A DNA stretch of 64,000 bases, taken from Leptobrachium leishanense. Lineage: Eukaryota; Chordata; Amphibia; Anura; Megophryidae. Numbering within the stretch: the stretch's first letter is position 1; each line of letters opens with the position of its first letter. The notes under the pieces are model-generated. The model was not told the origin of the DNA. It worked only from the letters and a program-made list of their open reading frames with translations, and ran no database searches. Below are positions 21,755 through 32,330 of this stretch, piece by piece. The stretch spans positions 84,595,877 through 84,659,876 of the forward strand of contig CM019063.1 of assembly GCA_009667805.1 (NCBI GenBank), given 5' to 3'. Made by a program: the position numbers and the translations under genes.

Positions 21755-23456
21755 GGTTGATGATGTTGAGGAGCCGACCCGTAAAGAGGCCATATTGGAT
21801 TTAATACTCACAAATGGAGGTTTGGTATCGGACGTTGTTGTAGGTGAAAATTTGGGATCTAGTGATCACCAGTCAGTATGGTTTAATATAAGAACAGGGA
21901 TGGAGCCGCACCACACAAAAACAAAAGTTTTAGACTTTAAAAAAACAGATTTTTCTAAAATGAGATTTTGTGTGAAGGAGTCATTATCAGACTGGAGGAG
22001 TTTAAAGGGAGTCCAAGAGAAATGGGATTATTTAAAGGAAGCATTATTGAAGGCCACAGGCAATTGCATTTGGCTTGTTAGCAAAAACAAAAAAGGGAAG
22101 AAACCACTGTGGTACTCTGCAGAAGTGGCCAAAATAGTGAAGACCTGAAAGACAGCATTCAATAATTATAAAAAAACTCAGAGTGAAGAAGATAGGCAAA
22201 CCTATAAGATTAGGCAGAAAGAGGCAAAGCAATTTATAAGAGCTTCCAAAGCACACGCAGAAGAGAAAATAGCTCAGTCAGTAAAAAAGGGGGACAAAAC
22301 ATTTTTTAGATACCTAAATGAGGAAAGAAAAGTAAAACAAGGATTAGTTAGATTAAAAACAAAGGAAGGAAGGTATGTAGAAGAGGATAAAAGTCTCGCT
22401 GACTGCCTCAATGAATATTTTTGTTCAGTCTTTGCAGAAGAAAAGGAAGGAAAGGGACCTCAGTTAGGAGGAAACACTAACGAGACATTTACATATCAGT
22501 TTACAGAGGAGGAGGTTCTACAGCTGCTGTCTAAAGTAAAGACAAATAAGTCAATGGGGCCTGATGGGATCCACCCTAAATTATTAAAAGAGCTCAGTGA
22601 TGTAATAGCAAAACCGTTAGCAAGGATTGGTTAAATAAATCTGTTAACAGGAGTCGTCCCAGAAGAATGGAAATTAGCAAATGTTGTGCCCATTTACAAG
22701 AAGGGTAGTAGGGAGGAATTGGGGAACTATAGTCCAGTTAGTCTTACGTCAGTAGTGGGGAAATTAATGGAAACCATGTTAAAGGAAAGGATTGTTGAAC
22801 ATCTAAAAACACATAGATTACAGGATCAGAAACAACATGGGTTTACCTCAGGGAGATCATGCCAAACTAATCTTATAGATTTTTTTGATTGGGTAACAAA
22901 AATAATAGACACAGGTAGTGCAGTAGACATTGCTTATTTAGATTTCAGTAAGGCTGTTCCGCATAGAAGGCTTATCAATAAATTGCAATCTTTGAGCTTG
23001 GATTCCAATATTTTTGAATGGATTAGGCAGTGGCTGAGTGACAGGCAACAGAGGGTTGTGGTAAATGGAGTTTATTCGGCGCAAGGTCTTGTTACCAGTG
23101 GGGTACCTCAGGTGTCAGTACTTGGACCCATTCTCTTTAATATTTTTATTAGTGATATTGCAGAAGGTATTAATGGAAAAGTATGTCGGAGCTGTGGCAA
23201 TTGAGTTTTAATGTGGATAAGTGCAAGATAATGCACCTGGGACGTAAAAACCCAAGGGCTGAATATAGAATATTTGATACAGTCCTAACCTCAACATCTG
23301 AGGAAAGGGATTTAGGGGTTATTATTGCAGAAGATCTAAGGGTAAGTAGTCAATGTAATAGAGCAGCAGGAAATGCTAGCAGAATGCTTGGTTGTGTAGG
23401 GAGAGGTATTAGCAGTAGGAAAAGGGAAGTGCTCATGCCACTGTACAGAGCACTTG
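21755..23456 (+). pseudogene. CR1-type LINE, left part (endonuclease end and reverse transcriptase)
   Basis: Frames read EEPTRKEAILDLILTNGGLV and GENLGSSDHQSVWFNI (C-terminal endonuclease), MGPDGIHPKLLKELSDV, PIYKKGSREELGNYSPVSLT and GVPQVSVLGPILFNIFISD (reverse transcriptase). Stops and shifts are present, and the stretch that should hold the YADD box between ISDIAEGINGK (about 23175) and SFNVDKCKIMHLG (about 23208) is missing. The element is 5'-truncated and interrupted at 23457; it resumes at 25437. Confidence 0.92.
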
Positions 23457-23754
23457 CAGGGCCGGTGCAAGCTTTTTTGCCTAGTCAGGCGAAGGTCTGT
23501 TTTGGTGCCCCCCCCCCGTCATGTCAAGCCAATCAGGATAGAGATGCATAATAATCTCTATCGTGAGTGTTCGGTGTTGTCACGCAGAGATTAAAGGATG
23601 CTTAAAGTTGGTCTTGCAAGGACAACCTTTAGCAGCGTTGTGAGTCACTGATTGGGGGGACAGCCACCAGTGCTGTCTTTATGGACTTATATAAACACTG
23701 TCTTTCTTCTGGAAAGGCAGTAGTTACATTTGTCAGACTGTAGGAACAACATAT

Positions 23755-24900
23755 TTGGGTATATATTTGCGGCCCCCAGCTCATGTATGGGTATATATTT
23801 GCGGCCCCCAGCTGCTCATATGGGTAGATTTGCCCCCAGGTCATGGATTTGCCCAGCACATGGATTTGCCCAGCTCATGGATTTGCCCCCAGGTCATGGA
23901 TTTGCCCAGCACATGGATTTGCCCCCAGCTCATGGATTTGCCCCCAGGTCATGGATTTGCCCCCAGGTCATGGATTTGCCCAGCTCATGGATTTGCCCCC
24001 AGGTCATGGATTTGCCCAGCTCATGTATTTGCCCAGCTCATGTATTTGCCCCCAGGTCATGGATTTGCCCAGCACATGGATTTGCCCCCAACTCATGGAT
24101 TTGCCCCCAGGTCATGGATTTGCCCAGCGCATGGATTTGCCCCCAGGTCATGGATTTGCCCCCAGGTCATGGATTTGCCCAGCTCATGGATTTGCCCCCA
24201 GGTCATGGATTTGCCCAGCTCATGTATTTGCCCAGCTCATGGATTTGCCCCCAGCTCATGGATTTGCCCCCAGCTCATGGATTTGCCCAGCTCATGGATT
24301 TGCCCCCCAGCTCATGGATTTGCCCCAGCACATGGATTTGCCGCCAGCTCATGGATTTGCCCCAGCACATGGATTTGCCCCCAGCTCATGGATTTGCCCC
24401 AGCACATGGATTTGCCCCAGCTCATGGATTTGCCCCCCAGCTCATGGATTTGCCCCAGCACATGGATTTGCCCCCAGCTCATGGATTTGCCCCCAGCTCA
24501 TGGATTTGCCCCCAGATCATGGATTTGCCCCCAGCTCATGGATTTGCCCAGCTCATGTATTTGCCCAGCTCATGGATTTGCCCCCCAGCTCATGGATTTG
24601 CCCCAGCACATGGATTTGCCCCCAGCTCATGGATTTGCCCCCCAGCTCATGGATTTGCCCCAGCACATGGATTTGCCCCCAGCTCATGGATTTGCCCCCA
24701 GGTCACACATGGATTTGCCCCCAGGTCACACATGGATTTGCCCCCAGCTCATGGATTTGCCCCCAGGTCACACATGGATTTGCCCCCAGGTCACACATGG
24801 ATTTGCCCCAGCTCATGGATTTGCCCCCAGGTCACACATGGATTTGCCCCCAGGTCATGGATTTGGCCCCAGGTCATGGATTTGCCCCCAGCTCTCACCT
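23755..24900. repeat. minisatellite, about 19-28 bp unit (ATGGATTTGCCCCCAG)
   Basis: About 50 units of GCTCATGGATTTGCCCCCAG with variants GGTCATGG, GCACATGG and TCACACATGG. All three forward frames stay open for about 400 codons because the unit lacks stops; these are not genes. Two other loci in the window (41068-41300, 44575-45435) have related units. Confidence 0.95.
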
Positions 24901-24925
24901 GGATTGTTGCCCCAGCTCCGGCAGG

Positions 24926-25190
24926 GGGTTGAGGGACCCAGATGCCGGGCAGCGCGGGAGCGCCTGCCCGATCTTGAACAGTCCGTCTTGTGAAGTGGAT
25001 GCGGCTGTGTGCGTGCGCAGCCGGTCACGCGGTCCGTCCTGTCAGGTGGTACAGAGACTCAGTACCACCTGATTAGCCGGACCACGTGACCGGCTGCGCA
25101 CGCACACAGCCGCATCCACTTCACAGGACGGACTGTTCAAGACCGGGCAGGCGCTCTCGCGCTGCCCGGCATCTGGGTCCCTCAACCCCC
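24926..25190. repeat. long inverted repeat (hairpin) in hAT-N A
   Basis: Arms of about 110 bp, GGACCCAGATGCCGGGCAGC at 24936 mirrored by GCTGCCCGGCATCTGGGTCC near 25180, with GGTGGTACAGAGACTCAGTACCACC forming the tip region around 25045-25070 (written as two inverted words GGTGGTAC and GTACCACC). GC-rich and CpG-rich. Confidence 0.9.
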
Positions 25191-25436
25191 AGGCCAAATC
25201 TCGGGGGGGCAATTGCCCCGTTGCCCCCCCCTGGATCCGCCCCTGATCCCAGGCAAGCGAGCAGCCAATGGGCCGGCCATGCTCGGAGTCGGACGGAGCC
25301 TCAGCCTGCGCCTGCTGTCCCATTCTTTTCCTCGGCTCGGTCATCCGATTACACCCCGGGCCGGCGCCCCTCACACTGGCATGACGCCAGACAGTAAGGC
25401 GGCCGCCTGTGCCGCCTTACGTTAGCGCCGGCCCTG

Positions 25437-25985
25437 AGCACTGGTGAGACCTCACTTGGAGTACTGTGTGCAGTACTGGAGACCGTATCTCCAGAAGGAT
25501 ATAGACATCTTAGAGAGAGTTCAGAGACGGGCTACTAAAATGGTGTACGGCTTGAAGGAGAAAAGTTACCAGGAAAGGCTTAATGATCTTAACATGTACA
25601 GCTTGGAAAAAAGACGAGACAGAGGAGATATGATAGAAACATTTAAATACGTAAAGGGAATCCACAAGGTAGAGGAAGGGAGTATATTTAAAAGGAAACA
25701 AAGTAGCAAAACAAGAGGACATAGTCTTAGATTAGAGGGGCAAAGGTTTAAAAGTAACATCAGAAAGCATTATTTTACTGAGAGGGTGGTGGATACATGG
25801 AACAGCCTTCCAGTTGAAGTGGTAGACGCCAAAACAGTGATTGAATTTAAGCAGGCATGGGATAGGTGTAAGGCTATCCTAAACAAAAGATAAATCCAGG
25901 TAAAGTATCCATGTAATTGGGCAGACTAGATGGGCCGAAAGGTTCTTATCTGCCGAAATTTTTCTATGTTTCTATGTTTCTATGA
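25437..25985 (+). pseudogene. CR1-type LINE, right part and 3' end
   Basis: Continues the CR1 with RPHLEYCVQYWRPYLQKDID, MVYGLKEKSYQERL, GHSLRLEGQRF and WNSLPVEVVDAKTV, ending at a TAA at 25891. The short 3' UTR has GACTAGATGGGCCGAAAGG and the tail is a TTTCTATG repeat, as usual for CR1 of amphibians and reptiles. Confidence 0.93.
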
Positions 25986-26079
25986 TGTAAACTTAACCAC
26001 TCCAAACTGTATAATGGTAATGGTAAGTTTGCAACAGCTCTAGTTAGGACCAACCCTAAATAGAAACCCTAAATAACCA

Positions 26080-26316
26080 CAAGGTGTCACCACAAACCTT
26101 TATAAACTGGATATATATTGTGAAACATAAGGATTAACAACACTAGGTGTATGAAACAATGTGACCACAAAGTGTCGCTGCAAAGTGATAAAAAAACTAG
26201 ATAAAAAATAATAGATATAACAGCAAAATATGGCTGAAAAATTAATTATATATTGTGAGTTCTTGGAGCCATCAAAAAGTGGCATAAGTAAACGTGCTCC
26301 CTAGAGAGCAAGATGC
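26080..26316. repeat. direct repeat copy 1 (empty MITE site)
   Basis: Sequence with GGATTAACAACACTAGGTG, ACCACAAAGTGTCGCTGCA and GTGCTCCCTAGAGAGCAAGA. The same order recurs at 26878-27263, there interrupted by MITE copy 2. TAG at 26144-26146 is the unoccupied target site. Confidence 0.9.
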
Positions 26317-26877
26317 GCCCATCCCCCTGTTTTGCTGCAGGAAATAGTGTGTGTGAGAAGCTGAGCATCAAGTCAGAAAAAAAGATAATTCCTTTCGATC
26401 CTGCTTTTTTGCTATCTGCCAAAACGGAGGAATCAAGGAGACACCAGATATGCAGAGGGGTGATCCAGCGCTCCCATTAGAAACCGCTGGCCGCACATAC
26501 ATCTAGTGCCCGAGTTGTAGGCACTTAAAAACGTGAGTGATATTTCAACTATTTATCTCACTTAAACATCTACGGGCTCTATTATGCTGATTTATTTGAT
26601 TTGAGGTAATCATTGCTGAAAGAAGAAAGGATTTCATCTCTTAACACGCATGCCGAAAGAATTTAGACGGAAGCGCAGACCCCACCACGTTCACTCCATA
26701 TACTTTGACTTGGTTATTTGGGATACATAACTGAGTGGAAGAGGACAGCGGCTGTTTCTAACTATTTTAAACATTTAAAAAGTTTTATCTGCTTATGCGC
26801 ATTGATTTTTTATGTTTATATACACACTATTTTAATAAACCACTAGGTGGCGCCTAGGATACAGATCTTTCTCTACT
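26317..26877. other. intergenic spacer with CTCF-like motif
   Basis: No gene recognised. CCACTAGGTGGCGC lies at 26840-26853, just before the second direct repeat; AATAAA and AT-rich words precede it. Confidence 0.4.
26840..26853 (+). promoter_or_regulatory. CTCF-core-like motif
   Basis: CCACTAGGTGGCGC matches the widely known CTCF core (CCASYAGRKGGCRS) at all core positions. Binding is an inference from the motif only. Confidence 0.35.
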
Positions 26878-27263
26878 ATAAGGATTAACAACACTAGCAG
26901 AGTTATTCAGAGAGCGGTGAAAAGCAGGAGAATGACTGGAGAATGGAAAATTCTAGGTCAAAATAACCGATTTGGAAAGTGAGATGAATGGGAGAATTTT
27001 TCTGGTTTGGCTATTTTGACCTAGAATTTTCTCTTCTCCAGTCATTCTCCTGCTTTTCAACTCTCTCTGAATAACCCTGTAGGTGTATGAATCAATGTGA
27101 CCACAAAGTGTCGCTGCAAAGTGATAAAAAAAACTCAAAACTAGATAAAAAATAATAGATATAACAGCAAAATATGTCGGAAATATAAATTATAAATTGT
27201 GAGTTCTTGTAGCCACCAAAAAGTGACATAAGGAAACGTGCTCCCTAGAGAGCAAGATGAGTA
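26878..27263. repeat. direct repeat copy 2 (occupied by MITE)
   Basis: Second copy of the 26080-26316 sequence. The repeat is split exactly at TAG by the 182-bp MITE and resumes with TAGGTGTATGAATCAATGTG at 27080. Confidence 0.9.
26898..27079. mobile_element. 182-bp palindromic MITE, copy 2 (3-bp TSD TAG)
   Basis: Ends CAGAGTTATTCAGAGAG and CTCTCTGAATAACCCTG, length 182 bp. TAG at 26895-26897 and 27080-27082 is the TSD, proven by the empty site at 26144. Arms contain AGCAGGAGAATGACTGGAGA and its inverse. Same family as 387-568 and 61909-62088. Confidence 0.95.
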
Positions 27264-29149
27264 CTATAGAATGTGCTTGGATGTTCAATCTGGAATAGAG
27301 ACCATGGTCCTAAGGTAGGAAAGAGACACACACCTCACACACCTGCTCTCTGAAATACGTTCCCATTCTCCTACACTCCCCTTCTCAGACTCAATCTAAG
27401 ACAAGTCGAAGAATTAATACTGGAAGAATAATGAGGCCGCAGTCTTATTGAAGAGTAAAAAACAAGGCTGTTCACCAGCGTAGGCGATTGGAGCCTCAAA
27501 ATATAGACTGTCCAAGATGGATGCTCATTAGTCGACAAAGGATAATGACAAACCAACAGTATGTGCTTTTGTGCTTGGTGAACAATGTGCACCAGCTCCC
27601 AGTAGCATCGCACTCTGATTTCACATATCAGTACTTTGCTCCTCCATGTCAAGCAAGCAAGAGGAGATGTACCACTTGTACCATCCTGAAATGAGTTTGA
27701 CAGAGTGTGCTGAGTCTGACCACGTACTGCCTGTGATCTGTTAGCATTGACTCAATCACAGACATGATCCACTGAAGACCAAGTCACTGGGCACCTCATT
27801 CGTGTCAGGCTCTTTAAAAGGATCAGAGATAATCTTGATGATGCCTACATAGCAAGTTGAAAGGGCAAAGGAGAGGCGGAGATGGTACATTTACAAAGAA
27901 TCATCTTACAGGCAAGCATCAGCCAAGAAACTACAACAGAAACAAGAAAAGATAAGCTAGTATGACAAGTAGAAATGATATACTTTTACCTTAATTTGCC
28001 AAATCGGTCAGTGGACAAACCAAAATTCAAAAACCAAATCCATTCAGGGTCATGTTCCTACTTGGCCAAGCTTTGCAAGAAACTCTCCAGGATCCTGAAT
28101 ACACACACACGCACACGCGCTCTTGACATTGCATATGAACCCTTGTATGTGCTCGCTTTGGAGAAAAAGTGAAAAGCCAATAGAAATATCTCCGGTAAGA
28201 CTCTCCACAAGAAATCGTGGTTATTTTCATTACTGGTAGGTAGACAATTGTCATGTATTTGTATAAATCTTTATTAGGAAAGTGAACATTTTAATAAATC
28301 AACCAATATACATTGCTCAACGATGCATCAATAATTAAATGTAAACCTGTGCATATGTGTCTGTCAGTCTAATTACTACTAGCTTCGAAAAGCAAAGGTT
28401 TCTGGTGAATTATGAAGGATTGAATTATCTTGCAGACTCAAGTGCAATAGACACAAATTACCTTTTTAGAACAGAGTCTAAGCCATCAACCAACAGGTTC
28501 CAAAAATCAACTGACACCAACATCACATGATCCAGTACTGACAACACTGATAATATAAATCATCTGGGTCAGTCTCAACTCTACTGTGTAGTGCTATCTG
28601 GTGGACAGAAGTGACTTTTTTTCGATCACTTTCCCAACAGATACATTTAAACCTGTTTCTTTATAGTAAATGTAATAATTTGCATCACATATTCTTGCTT
28701 CGTAGCTAAGTATACAACGCAGTCCTTCTCTTGCAAGATAAACCTGTTTTTCATAGGATTCTAAATAGTCTCATTTCTTTTTCAAGGTGTTTGGTGCCTC
28801 TCAAGACATTCATTCAGATGGCCTATTCAGTGGCATAACAACCCCTGGAGGAGCTGATGAAAATTCACACAACCAGTTTATACAACTGAACACTGCCATC
28901 TTTAGTGGCTCAGGTTGTTTGTACATAGGCTTTTTGCCTTCTGTTGGGAACACAAATTCCCCTTTGGGATGTCTCTGAAAGTACAACCCGCGGACTGTTA
29001 CTATGTTTAAAACCTTGTTTTGATGAAAGAAATAAAAATATTGTAAATTAAAACAAGTGAAACCATGTTTAGCGGCATAGTTACCTATGTGAGTGAGGGA
29101 GATTTTTCTTTGATCCCCTGTTGGTTTTGTACATTTGCCCACTGATACA
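27264..29149. other. intergenic, nothing recognised
   Basis: Short open frames on both strands have no domain similarity. A short CA-rich tract lies near 28103. CAGTGGCATAAC near 28829 resembles a hAT end but no partner was found. Confidence 0.4.
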
Positions 29150-30127
29150 GATATTATCAGTCATTAATTTTAATGGTGGGTTTATTTTTATAGTGAGAGA
29201 CAGAATAACAAAAAAAAATCCAGAAAAAAGCATTTCCAAACATTATAAATTTATTTGCATTTTAATGAGTGAAAGAAGTATTTGACCCCCTTCGCCAAAC
29301 ATAACTTAGCACTTGGTGGCAAAACCGTTCTTGGCAATCACAGAGATCAGACGTTTCTTGTAGTTGGCCATCAGGTTTGCACACATCTCAGGAGGAATTT
29401 TATCCCACTGCTCTTTGCAGATCCTCTCCAAGTCATGGTTTTGAGGCTGACATTTGGCAACTCGAACCTTCAGCTCCCTCCACAGATTTTCTATGGGATT
29501 AAGGTCTGGAGACTGGCTAGTTGACTCCAGGACCTTAATTTGCTTCTTCTTGAGTCACTCCTTTGTTGCCTTGGCTATGTGTTTTGGGTCATTGTCATAC
29601 TGGAATACCCATTCACCTATTTTCAATGCCCTGGCTGAAGGAAGGAGGTACTCACCCAAGGTTTGACAGTACATGGCTCTGTCCATCGTCCCTTTGATGC
29701 AGTGAAGTTGTCCTGTCACTTTAGATGCAAAACACCCCCAAAGCATAATGTTTCCACCTCCTTGTTTGACAGTGCGGATAGTGTTCTTTGAGCCATAGGC
29801 AGCATTCCTCCTCCTGCTCCAAACACTGCTAGTTCAGTTGACAACAAAGAGCTAAATTTTGGTCTCATCTGACCACAACACTCTCACCCAGTTCGTCTCT
29901 GAATCATTCAGATGTTCATTGGCAAACTTCAGAAAGGCCTGTACATGTGCTTTCTTGATCAGGGGGTCCTTGTGGGTGCTTTCAGTCCTTCATGGCGTAG
30001 TGTGTTGTCAATTGTTTTCTTGGTGACTATGGTCCCAGCTGCCTGAGATCATTGACAGGATCCTCCTGTGTAGTTCTGGGCTGATTCCTCACCGTTCTCC
30101 TGATCATTGAAACTCTGTGAGCTGACA
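29150..30127 (-). pseudogene. decayed Tc1-like transposase, 3' portion
   Basis: Minus-strand frames read [26 protein letters not shown] (second catalytic Asp) and [11 protein letters not shown] (catalytic Glu), then [19 protein letters not shown]. Stops and shifts are scattered. The N-terminal DNA-binding part is missing; the sequence ends at a CR1 fragment at 30128. An A-rich terminal-repeat region lies near 29150-29290. Confidence 0.88.
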
Positions 30128-30590
30128 TAGTTACATAGTTACATTGGTTGAAAAAAGACATGCATCCATTGGGTTCAGCCTTTTTACACATCATCTACTG
30201 CTGTTGATACAAAAGTAGGCACAACACCCAGTCTGAAATGCTCGGCAAAATGCAACACACTGGGAAAAAAATTCCTCTTGATGCCAGAATGGCGTTAGAT
30301 TTCTCCTTGGATCAAGTAGCTTTTACCTACATATTAAATATTATAACTCTTAATATTCTGTGTCTGCAGGAAGTCACCCAGTCGTGGTTTACAATTCTGT
30401 ACAGCCTCTGACCCAACCACCTCAACAGGCAGAGAATTCCACAGCTTTATTGTCCTCACCGTAAAATAATCCTTCCTATGCTTTAGGCGGAATTTCCTTT
30501 CATCCAATCTAAATGGGTGACCTTGTGTCCTGTGTATAGTCCTGTTAATGAATAGGTTTCCAGTCAAAGGTTTATAATGGCCCTGTATCT
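30128..30590 (-). pseudogene. CR1-type LINE 3' fragment
   Basis: Minus-strand frame includes RTQGHPFRLDERKF, KDYFTVRTIKLWNSLPVEVV and GDFLQTQN, the C-terminal end of a CR1 reverse-transcriptase protein. The 3' end carries GTAACTATGTAACTATGTC on the minus strand, a CR1-like short tandem tail. A different CR1 subfamily from the copies at 21755 and 54530. Confidence 0.88.
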
Positions 30591-30599
30591 ATACATATA

Positions 30600-31165
30600 A
30601 ACGCATATAATATAATATATAATGCTAAAGCATCAATGCTTTTTTATACGCGAAAGTCCTGACTGACTGACTCATCAACGCCCAGCTGAAACGTGTAACC
30701 TAGGAATGTGAAATTTTGAAGGTGCATGTTTATATGATGTAGGCACCCACTAAGGAAGGATTTTTTGAAAGCTCCGCCCCTAAGGGGGTGAAAAAGGGGG
30801 TTGAATGTTTTAGACAGGATACCTATAGCTCAAAAAACAGAAGATGTTACAGACGTCAAAATCGGTATTTAGATTCGATTTGAAAAATAAAAAAACCACG
30901 TATTTTCACGTTTTTCAAAAATCCAAGTGGGGGGCGAAAACAGGGGGTTGAATATTTTAAATATTTTAAACACAATACCTATATCTCGAAACCAGAAGAT
31001 GTTACAGGCCTGAAAATTGGTATTTAGATTCATCTTGAAAAATAAAAAAACACGTATTTTACAATTTTCTGTTAATTCCTTGGGGGGTGGCAAAAAGGGG
31101 GGTTGAATACTTTTGTCAGTATACCTATATTTCAATGAGACCAGAAGCTCTAATGGATATATTGA
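30600..31165. repeat. repeat of unknown class with tandem AGGGGGTTGAAT units
   Basis: Starts with TACGCGAAAGTCCTGACTGA and ACTGACTCATCAACGCCCAG, then two to three tandem units of about 130 bp with AGGGGGTTGAAT, ATACCTATA, AGAAGATGTTACAG and GGTATTTAGATTC. Similar words occur, as I recall, in repeats of several animal phyla, but I cannot name the family. Open frames are not convincing. Confidence 0.6.
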
Positions 31166-31171
31166 TGTAAT

Positions 31172-32327
31172 CAGTGCTTTTTTTCTATGAAAAGACGTGG
31201 GGGTACACACTATGAGGCATCATAAAGCGCAGGTGGCGAGCATCCAATGAAAAGATGGTGCACGCCAGCGCACAGCCAATGAACAGAGCCATGAGCGTAT
31301 CATAGAGCTCCACAGCAATAAAACTCAGTGATGTCCATTTTGTATTAATGTAACACAGAGCTCCACAGCAATAAAACTCACAATTTTTTAAAAATAAATT
31401 TTAAAATAATGTAAATATTATTAAAAGAGAATTTTTACAGTAAAGGAAAAATTATTAAAATATCAAAACCCTTAAATCCCCTGTACCTCCGCTTTTCTTT
31501 ATCAATCCCCCTGTAACTACTTTACAAATATATTTCCCCATGGCTCCCCTGTACTCACTTTATGAGTCCACTTTGTTAATTATGGTCATATTTCTGACCG
31601 CCTGCTGCTCAGGTCTGGTGTTAGGAATTACTGACGCTTCCGAGGGGGAAGGGGCTGCAGCATATATCCTCCGGACCACTCACCAAGAAAGTGAGGAGGA
31701 TGAGGGTTTACTTAAATCAGTTGTGCCACTTGAATTACTGGGAGGGGGTATCTTTCCCTTCCTATCCTCTTCTAAAAATCAGAAGCGTTAGGCAGCCAGC
31801 ATGAGCTGCCAAGGTGCTTCTGATTCCCTGCCTTCCTGCCTGTCAGTCAGGAGCGAGGACAATCATGTTCTCTCTCTGCACATTCGCGCTGGTAATGTGA
31901 TATCCTTAAAGATCCTCCCATGTCCCATTATAATTTATTATCTGAGCTGGCTCTGCTTTATCAATGCCTCCCTCTGACATTGTAAACACACACAGAGATA
32001 CTCAAACTTTCAGCAGTCGCCGGCGCCCTCAGCCTCCTGCTCGGCATGCAGGCTGCTCCTTCCTTCACTACAGTGGAGAAGTGTGTGGCGCAGGCGCGAT
32101 ACGTCACAGTCATGTGACAGTCAGCAGCGTCCTGATTCCTGCTCCTCCTTCAAAGTTCGGCAGATTGCAAAACGCGATACAAGGGCTGCGGCGGCTCACA
32201 GACACCTTGCCGATCCTGAACGACTGCTGGGAACTCTTATGGGCGCAAATTTGTTTTGAAATTATGAGCCCCTGAGAAAATTGCGCCCAGGGTCACCACC
32301 CCCCTGCCCCCCCACACTACGCCACTG
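31172..32327. other. intergenic with two hAT-type ends
   Basis: CAGTGCTTTTTTTCTATG at 31172 resembles a left hAT terminus, and ACACTACGCCACTG ending at 32327 a right terminus, but the flanks do not match each other, so they may belong to different elements. An 83-codon frame at 31540 and a 103-codon frame at 31964 show no recognisable domain. Confidence 0.4.
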
Positions 32328-32330
32328 CAT

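Larger units (their letters stand above)
23457..25436. mobile_element. non-autonomous hAT with internal minisatellite and hairpin (hAT-N A)
   Basis: Ends CAGGGCCGGTGC and GCGCCGGCCCTG are inverted repeats. The flanks AGCACTTG (23449-23456) and AGCACTGG (25437-25444) are the 8-bp TSD with one mismatch; the undisturbed site AGCACTGG is visible in another CR1 copy at 54702. Inside are a 1.1-kb minisatellite (23755-24900) and a 265-bp fold-back (24926-25190). GGATCCGCCCCTG at 25233-25245 looks like the end of another hAT family, so the element may be composite. Confidence 0.9.

Noticed and set aside
23730..25072. Three overlapping forward open frames of about 400 codons rich in MDLPPGHGFA-type text
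   Set aside because: They are the same minisatellite read in three frames; the unit has no stop codon in any of them, and there is no consistent start, domain or neighbour support.
28787..28978. 63-codon frame with an acceptor-like T-rich AG before it
   Set aside because: No protein family recognised and no matching donor with exon partners.
31172..32327. Reading the hAT-like ends at 31172 and 32327 as one element
   Set aside because: The flanks GATGTAAT and CATGCCAG differ and the ends are not inverse copies.
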